Positions 57,172 to 64,000 of a stretch of 64,000 nucleotides of DNA are shown in pieces. Numbering within the stretch: the first letter of the stretch is position 1; the number at the start of each line of letters is the position of its first letter. Source of the stretch: Trichosphaerium sp. ATCC 40318. Its lineage: Eukaryota; Discosea; Flabellinia; Trichosidae. The stretch lies in NCBI GenBank assembly GCA_038496445.1, contig JALMLS010000420.1:372001-436000 (forward strand). The letters are read 5' to 3'. The notes beneath the pieces are model-generated. The model had not been told where the DNA came from and ran no database searches. It saw nothing but the letters and a program-made list of their open reading frames with translations. A program made the position numbers and the translations under genes.

Positions 57172-57690
57172 GCTTTACTGACTACAGCTAACCTTCGTTA
57201 CTGTAAAGGTTATGATAACGCACACAGACCTCCAGAAAACGTGTCACTGGCTTGCACATTTAATTCTGCTCGTAACTCCTGCACTGGCACAAACTACAGC
57301 TAGTTTAGCGACTGCTCAAGCGGTGTTTGGAAAGTTTGACAATAGACTCGTAGCTACAGTTGCTCTCGCTGAAACATCACAAGGACGAGATTATAAATCT
57401 ATTCATTTTTTCATTCTATTGGAGTAACAGCTCAGTTGTCAATAAATCACGTGATTGTTCCAGGTTTTGTTTCCATTATTGCAATTGTTCTCATTACGGA
57501 TAATTTTTCGAATGACGTTGGGAATGGTTCTAAGCTTCACCCAGGTACTTCACTTTCACTTGTATGGAATATTCAAATGTTGTGGAAACTCCGTTTATTT
57601 TCAGTACAAGTCCAAACATTCCAGTACAAGGACCTACGTACTTATGTAGCTCCGGAAGTAGCGTCACAGTGTTAGCACCAGTACGAATGA
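57172..57690 (+). other. Possible small secreted protein gene, structure unresolved
   Basis: From 57212 (first coding Met in that frame) the sequence encodes CHWLAHLILLVTPALAQTTA, which looks like a signal peptide, then LATAQAVFGKFDNRLVATVA. An overlapping frame from ATG 57167 gives a Cys-containing peptide (VSLACTFNSARNSCTGTNY). An intron-like stretch with CACGTG ends at about 57463. I could not decide between frames or find the end. Confidence 0.3.
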
Positions 57691-57880
57691 TTCTATCAAC
57701 CCACTACCATCTTTTTGTATGACAACAATCATGATTCCGGTGGCAATTGAGTGCACGAAGTTTTGAGTTAAGTAGACACGATAAAAAAAACCAGCGAAAA
57801 ATCATAAAAACAATGGCTCTCTGGAGTGAGTTCACTGTTTATTGGGGTAGGTCATTCATTACCTTACACTTTCAAGACAT

Positions 57881-59622
57881 TTAGGTGTACATTTGAAGAA
57901 AAATGCCTACAGTCCTTGAACCATCACCAAGAGGTCTTAGAGATACATAGTATTCGTACATATCTTCAAATATCATTGTAATAGCTCTATGAGGTTTTGG
58001 CATTTTAGCCAATCGCCTTTCAAGAGCCCTGAGCCTCGTCTTTTGAGTCTTATGCTTCTTTTCATTTCCAAACATGGGGTATAATTTCTGAGCAATAATT
58101 GCATCATTCTTCCATTCGTTCTTCCATAGAGTCTTAAAGGTACCCTTGCAGACGTCATCGATAGGCAAATCAAAGTAAAGAATCCAAAGAGAAGAGTCAG
58201 CAGCCCATCCTGGAAACTCTTCTTTATCTAAGTCGCATAACAGCTTCTTGATTTCGAGTCTGTCTTTGTACATTTGTTCGAAGTCGTGCGAAGCAGAAAC
58301 ACATTTCTCGCATGGTTCTGATTTTTTTCCGATGGTACCACAAGGATACAAGCAATTGTCTTTGAAAATAACAGGTACTTTATCTCCTAAATCGGTAGCT
58401 AAACCACCACCACTAACGTTAAAGTCAAAACCAAGTCCGCCTTTGTTAAAACTTTTTGGTATTCCTATTTTTTCTTCATGACATTTTTCTATCCAGTGCT
58501 CCTTCGTTTCGGTTTCTTTCACGTTATCATCTTCACTCTCTTCACTGTCGTCGCTATTTTCACTGTCTTCTTTAACAACTCGTTGGCGTTTTTTGGACTT
58601 TGCGAGAGGTTCTGCAGCTTTGCGTTTGTTCTTCCTTGTCGGCTTTTTGTTTACTACCAGTGTTTGTCCTGTGGAGATACTTGCGAGAATTCTTTCAATT
58701 AGGACCTACAGAACTAGTCAGCGTATTTTAGATACTTCATATTGATACTACCTTTTTGCGTCCACCACACGACATGCCATTTGACATGCATATTTCCGTT
58801 AGTTCATCATATAAGTAAGTTTGAAATATTGCATCGTATGTGACGCCTTTTACAAGAGCTGGCTTCTTTGTATAAACCTTGGTTTTCTTTGGCTTTTTCG
58901 CTTTTCGTATTACATCTTCATTGTTGATAATAGCGTCGCAAACTAGACTTTTCGAATTGGTTTGGATCCTAGACAAGATAAATGAAAAAAACAAGAAAAT
59001 GAAGAAAAACTTCAAAACCGTACACTAGTTCCAAGTCATTCTCTGCCATGGATTTCAACATCTGGACAGGTAAGCGTTGGAGTAATAGTTGTAGTCCAAT
59101 TACGCAAGATTCTTCAACAATCAAATCGACTAAGGCATCTAGAGGTTTCTTTTTTATGTATTTTCTATCGTATCCTAAGTCTTCCAAAACAACTATCGAT
59201 ATTTCTTTTGATTGCTCGGCGAAGAACTCTTCAATACCACAACTATTGTTCATTAGCACGTCAATAAAAGGACGGCGTATTATGTTGCGTTAACGTACCT
59301 ACAGACGTAGTTTGTGATGAGTGATATCATTACGTTCTTACTTGAAGGATTGTCATTTTTTCTCACCGAAACGTCACTTAGTTTATCTAAATCAGCTTTT
59401 AGTCACGTGACAATTAAACTTTGTACCTCTAATAGATACCAGATGGTGTTTCTTTAGATTTTTAATAAAGTACTTGGCAGCGTTCTCTTGAACAGTATCG
59501 TTGATGGTATTAACAATATTGGCCTTAGTTGGGCGTGATTCAAACGAGATTAGTGCTTGCTTAGCGATAGCCAGCAGCGACTGTTTAGAAAATCTGCTGA
59601 GAACTTCTTTGGAGAATGACAT
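57881..59622 (-). CDS. Charged nuclear-type protein of unknown function
   Basis: ATG at 59622 (MSFSKEVLSRFSKQSLLAIA). Five or six exons read through to TAA at 57881, about 500 residues. The N-terminal half is helical (LLAIAKQALISFESRPTKAN, EFFAEQSKEISIVVLEDLGY, VDLIVEESCVIGLQLLLQR). A basic and then acidic low-complexity linker follows (KKPTRKNKRKAAEPLAKSKK, then DSENSDDSEESEDDN), typical of nuclear or nucleolar proteins. The C-terminal half includes HWIEKCHEEKIGIPKSF, a CxxC pair (PCEKCVSA) and WAADSSLWILYFDLPIDDVC. No family was recognised. The first intron (59396-59426) is only 31 nt and contains CACGTG. Confidence 0.66.
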
Positions 59623-59757
59623 GTTGTTTGTGTCGCGGGAAATGTCAATATTGACGTTATGACATCTTCGAGGAAGTTAATAAAATTGATATTTTTAAAC
59701 GGTCAATTGGCAGGCTTTAATTTTTGTACATAAACTGTTGTCTATTGTTTCCGTTAC

Positions 59758-60318
59758 GTGTCACAATATGATCCTTCGCTGGCGGGAAATAGTCTTTCTC
59801 AGAAAGACAACAGTCATTTTGGCGGGTGTTCGCATCAATATGGTGACTCAGATTCGCCAATACAGTTTAATCAAGCACGCACGTTTACTGTAAAATCGGG
59901 AAACTCAACATGTCAAGGCTCATGTACATTCGCTCACAAGGTTAAAATGGAAAGGTTGTTGCATACCTTAGATGGTATGGGGTATTATAACTGAGCAATC
60001 CATCTGTTGGATTTCGCTTTGCAAGCGTTTACGAGCTCATTTGACTCTTGTCATGCGTTCTCACGTAGTTATCTCGAAGCTCGAGAAGGTCAAACAAAAA
60101 CCAGTTTTCAGTTTAGGAATTCGCTTACAGGGATAATGTTAGCATGCTCACTCCAGAGTACGTATTACCCCATTATGCCTAGTACGAGTGCACCAAACAA
60201 TTGTACAACAAACTTTCCTTTTTTCAGTTATTACTTATTTCAAAATATGTTATTATTCTTACACATATGCCTTTCTTGGCTTGTCTTGAATCTACAAGAC
60301 AACTACAAACGAGAATGA
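59758..60318 (+). CDS. Small protein, unknown function, ends uncertain
   Basis: Two frames join through an intron near 59976-60029: a Ser/Asn/Gly-rich first part (SLSQKDNSHFGGCSHQYG, FTVKSGNSTCQGSCTFAHK) and a helical second part (KMERLLHTLD then AFTSSFDSCHAFSRSYLEAR, SLTGIMLACSLQ). No ATG precedes the first part in frame, so a short first exon is missing. The 3' exons (perhaps including QLQTRMSLCAHVTNIENMVK near 60310-60370) could not be joined in phase. It faces away from the gene starting at 59622 across a 135 bp spacer. Confidence 0.4.
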
Positions 60319-60449
60319 GTTTATGTGCTCACGTCACGAACATTGAAAATATGGTTAAGCGTGTACAAAGTCATTGTTTTACTTCAATAAGTACAACTGG
60401 GTGCAATGGTATGGAGATATTTATTTTAATAAATTGACTGACATAGGTA

Positions 60450-63400
60450 TCATCCCCTACTCAAAAGGTATTCATCATCTTGAACCATTTGTGAGTAAGG
60501 ATACTCTTGTTTAGTGTTTCCTTTTAAGACTTCTATTACACGGTCTCTTACAAGCATTAACGTTGTCTTTTCAAGAGTGAGGTTTATTCTATAGTATCCA
60601 GGCTTTGAAGAAGTTCCTCCTATAGCCAACACGTGTTAAAACTTATAAATAGTTGCTTATTAATTAAAGGTTTTGTGACGCACCCATTCCAAATCCGTTT
60701 CCTCTTTGTCCTGTTATTCCCTTTCCAGCAAACAAATTATAACATTCTCCATTGGTCAAGTCATTACATTTTAACCTATCACATCAGTTGTTAGATACAG
60801 CTAAGACGAATACTATCTTACCAAAAGTAGCACGTGTACGGAATTGATTCAATTTCAAATCCATTGTTTGGGTTCTGTTCACTAGCTAAAATCACACCAT
60901 CCCAGAACTCTTTAAGTATAGCCTATGTACAAATAGATTCTTGAGAATCGTTGTCAAATGGCAATAGTATTTATACCTTGACGTCCTTGTTAAATTCGTC
61001 TCCTCCAGAGGTAGCCATGAACTGGAAAATGCGAAGAGCTCTTTTTAATAGTTTAGTTACTTATTTGATGATTTTTGGATGTACCTGTAAGCAGCAGTAA
61101 TGCTAACATGTTTCGATTGAGTTGTTACATATTCCGCCATTAAATCAGCTGTAGCCTTATCCTTTACCCAAGCCCATCCAAATCGACTATATTCAAAACC
61201 AGTTAATAATTTGTTAAGAAAACAGTCCGTAGTTTGAATAAAAAGCCACGTGCGTTGCTGCATGCCCTGGAAAAACAATAAATTAGCGGAAAGGAAAAAA
61301 ATAAGAACGGTAAAAAAATCGCTTGCTAACCTGTCATCTTTGTAAAGGTGTGAACAATGATTGGTGCGTCCTTTTTCTCAACACCATAAGGTACAAACCA
61401 AGGCCTAAGACATGTAATTACTATTACAACTAAGCAATCAAAACACTTACCAGTAATAAGCGTGATCCCTCATGTAAGTAAATTGCCCTGGCACGGATGG
61501 ATCTCTGTTGTCACCAGTTGGATTATTTGGTGTTGTTAGGATCTCAAAAGTACGTTTTGGATCAGGGTCGTCGCTGTTCCATACACACCTTTCTGCGAAC
61601 TTGTCGCATTGAGGCTTGTAAGCTGAATAGTACGGACGCCTTACATACATTTGTACAGTGTCTAAAGAACTGTTAGTCTATCCTACACGTTCAGCTAGAT
61701 CATACCTTGTAGTTGTTTTGAAACAGCATAAAAAGCAGCTGCTGTAAGTTGTCGAGCTCCTGTACCTAACACTAAGTACTTTTTCTCAGGGTCCTTAAAA
61801 ATTGTAAGAAGGAAATATCTAAGCTCGATGCTTAAGTGTACCAGTATATTTCCAAACTTGTTATGGGCAGCAATGATAGCTGATTTAAGGGCACCGAGGA
61901 GTCCAGGTGTGTTTTCACTTCCAAGTGCTGCAATGCCCAAGTTATTTTCGTCAAATCTATAACAACCAGGTAAGTAATCGGAAGAAAAAACCGAATTCGG
62001 TTCACCTGTAGTTTGTAGGTGACACAACATCTATGAGCAAAATTAGCATGATACACATACAGTAGGTATATGTTGTTACCTGGTATATTTAAGCGTTCTC
62101 TATTTTCGTTGAACCAAGCAGACATTAAGTAAGGCATTCCTGATGTAAAATTAGATGAAAAGCACGTGTTGAAAAAGAAGAAGGTAGGTGTACCTGAAGA
62201 TGCACTCACACGGCAATCAGTGTTAAACACAGAGCAGTCGGTTTGAGTGTAGCAAGGGTAACATGTACATGTACCAGTATCAGGGTATACAATGCCATTA
62301 ACGCAATCAACAGCAGTCAATGGTTTATAAACATCTTTCAGTGTCACAGGCAAATGAACCTTGAATGTAGTGGTTAGGTAAAGCAATGTAGCAAAGCGAT
62401 TGTACTTGTTCTTTCATAGTATTGTAGTCTCCTCCGACTGCTTGTCGTAATTTTGGTGTCAAAATACTGAAGGTGTCTTCATGAAGTCCAAGATTTATTC
62501 GAACATGTCCAGGTACTCCAGTCATTCCAAAATCGCTTCCACTTAAACGATTGATGAGAAAAAGTGAGACCAAGAACTCAAAGTCTTACCTTGCTACGAG
62601 GATCTCGTATTTACTAAAGTGAGCGACGCAAGCCGCGCTGTCAATGAAACTACATTTGACCCACAAAAATGGAGTTCCTTCTTCACTATCAATGGTGAAC
62701 TCCTTATTGTTTTCTACAAGTATTAGTAACACTAAGACAGACACTGAAATAGTAAGAGTACCAAATATTTGTTTGATAACAGACCATCTATTATTCATTT
62801 CGTTGTTTATCCATGAGATATAATTATCACTGTTTTCCAGTACTTTTTCTATCATTGTAAATGTTCGGAAAACCGTATCCACACTGATATGGATAGTGTT
62901 GGCATTTATGTAGCTAGATACCGCTCGCGCTACACTAGAATCTCTAAAACAAGCCCACCCGAAACTCCTAGCAAGACATGTCAACACACGGCCTCACAGT
63001 GAGGACGTACATTGAACTCTGACCAGTAATTGCTTCCATGTCAAACACGTGAATAGGAGCTTCTCTGCTAAGGTCTCCTTTTCTCCATAAAGGCCAATTT
63101 AAGGTCTAGAAACAAGGTGAGTGTACACAATAGTTGGTAAGAAACGAGAGAAGGGTGTACATTATCTTCAATCCAAAAGTTGTTACTTGTGAATTGTCTT
63201 TCGCCGTACTTGCCAGTTGTGTAACTGGGCGCCAAAACAACCTAAAAAGACAAAATGAGAAAGCTGGTACGTGTTAAGAGTGAAGATACCTCAAAAAGAT
63301 TAGATTCAGTAGGATTACTTGATGACCATTTACAACGTTTGTCAGTAAAGTCACAGAACTCTTTGTTGTGTTTTGAATACGGTGCCTCACTGTACATCTC

Positions 63401-64000
63401 ATTTACAATGTTTCCTAAGTGTGTCATTATCTTGCGCTAAGATAGAAAGTGCACACAATGCTGTGCGCTGAAATACCTCTATTTTGAGAGTACACGTAAT
63501 TGATCCCTGCTACAAGCATTTCCTAGGTACGTCAGGTGACTGTAGATCGCTCCTTTTATTATTTTTCGTACCTTTCCTACGCCACCTACAATATGGCACG
63601 TTTCATAAGCCTCAATGTTATTGAATTTATCATGGAGCGCAAAGAGGGCATCCTATAGGTTGGTGAGTTTTTTTTGAAAAGTAGTCATTGTTCACGTGCG
63701 CGAAAAGGGCATCGTAAGCCCGAGCAGGAGCTAGTTTTAGTGTAGACGCCTTGTAATGAATATTCGTAAGGTATACGATATGATTGAGGTTCAACAAACA
63801 TTTCTTCATTTTGGTTCCAATAAGCAGATAGAAGTGGTAACGAAGTTCCTAATTTGTAATGACCACGTGTTTTTGGGCAAAAAAATAGTTCACTTACTCG
63901 CTGTATCTATTACGCAATTTGGCGTCGTGCGCGAACAATCGGTACCCTCATGGCAAGGAAAGCATTCGCACTCGTTTGTATCTGGGAAAATATAGCCTTT
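60450..64000 (-). CDS. Tandem alliinase/TAA1-like PLP protein: two EGF_alliinase + Alliinase_C units (5' partial)
   Basis: The gene enters from the right edge and ends at 60450. Unit 1 (64000 to about 62410): EGF_alliinase Cys-rich part (CECFPCHEGTDCS), then EAPIHVFDMEAITGQSSMSF-GWACFRD and GMTGVPGHVRINLGL. A 46 nt intron then leads directly, in phase, into unit 2: VDCVNGIVYPDTGTCTCYPC, VLGTGARQLTAAAFYAVSKQ, RRPYYSAYKPQCDKF, LTTPNNPTGDNRDPSVPG, APIIVHTFTKMTGHAATRF-GWAWVKD. Alliinase_C is the fold-type I aminotransferase-like domain of plant alliinases and TAA1/TAR auxin-pathway enzymes. Unit 2 keeps the Schiff-base Lys (TKMTGHA) and the following Arg; unit 1 has Ala and Ser there. The 61187-61253 intron has a GC donor. 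Substrate is unknown (Cys sulfoxide or Trp in relatives). Confidence 0.87.

Noticed and set aside
62325-62400. Two separate, adjacent alliinase genes with a gene boundary here
   Set aside because: No ATG is available for a second gene in the right frame, and a 46 nt GT-AG intron joins the two units in phase. A single gene is the simpler reading.

Overview
This window comes from an intron-rich, gene-dense nuclear genome of a eukaryote, most likely a free-living protist. The evidence is as follows. Almost every gene is cut by several introns of about 28-120 nt, with GTACGT/GTAAGT-type donors (and an unusual number of GC donors) and AG acceptors. There are AATAAA signals just after several stop codons. 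The proteins are eukaryotic: a tubulin tyrosine ligase-like enzyme, a Spg1/Tem1-type GTPase, a UFD1/UBX p97 cofactor, an ASCH (TRIP4-like) protein, the mitochondrial F1 delta subunit and a twin CX9C protein. TGA, TAA and TAG are all used as stops. I cannot name the lineage. There are no operons, CRISPR arrays, rRNA genes or tRNA genes that I could see.

Layout. 1-2030 (+): 3' part of a repeat-containing surface protein with a Pro/Thr stalk and C-terminal membrane anchor. 2556-5111 (+): fusion of two bacterial-type glycosyltransferase families (TIGR04282+TIGR04283). 5805-8177 (-): receptor-L-domain protein. 8354-11744 (+): glutamate carboxypeptidase II-like peptidase. 11986-12862 (+): CX9C protein. 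13080-16641 (-): integrin-alpha-like FG-GAP protein. 17183-17770 (-): small secreted Cys-rich protein. 18094-19350 (+): YHS-domain membrane protein. 19686-22403 (+): secreted DNRLRE/Pro-Thr/AMOP protein. 22574-23410 (-): ASCH protein. 25064-26320 (+): secreted protein of unknown function. 26625-30482 (-): E2-like + UFD1 + UBX fusion. 30736-32873 (-): TTLL. 33702-34905 (+): secreted isochorismatase-like protein. 35140-36192 (+): Spg1-like GTPase. 36463-37058 (-): Nudix hydrolase. 37418-38216 (-): probable selenoprotein. 38566-39930 (+): F-box-like/MORN-variant protein. 40334-40909 (+): ATP synthase delta. 41305-43258 (+): condensation/acyltransferase-like protein. 43975-46604 (+): beta-helix/Cys-rich receptor-like protein. 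47040-53542 (-): very large LTD/CotH/FN3 membrane protein. 54066-60320: several poorly recognised genes. 60450-64000 (-): a protein with two alliinase-like PLP domains, running off the window.

Themes. About a third of the coding sequence encodes cell-surface or secreted proteins built from adhesion or carbohydrate-binding modules, a Pro/Thr-rich stalk, one membrane span and a short tail; three of the tails carry a YxxPhi sorting motif. Other genes serve ubiquitin/p97 biology, cytoskeleton and cell-cycle control, and mitochondria. The most unusual items are the E2-like/UFD1/UBX fusion, the in-frame TGA in a W-TGA-P-P-C redox motif, the tandem alliinase with a degenerate first domain, and the splicing signals (at least nine GC-AG introns, 28-31 nt introns, and a strongly over-represented CACGTG hexamer concentrated in introns).

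Exon boundaries were deduced by eye from reading frame, splice consensus and recognisable family patterns. First exons are the least certain part of each model.
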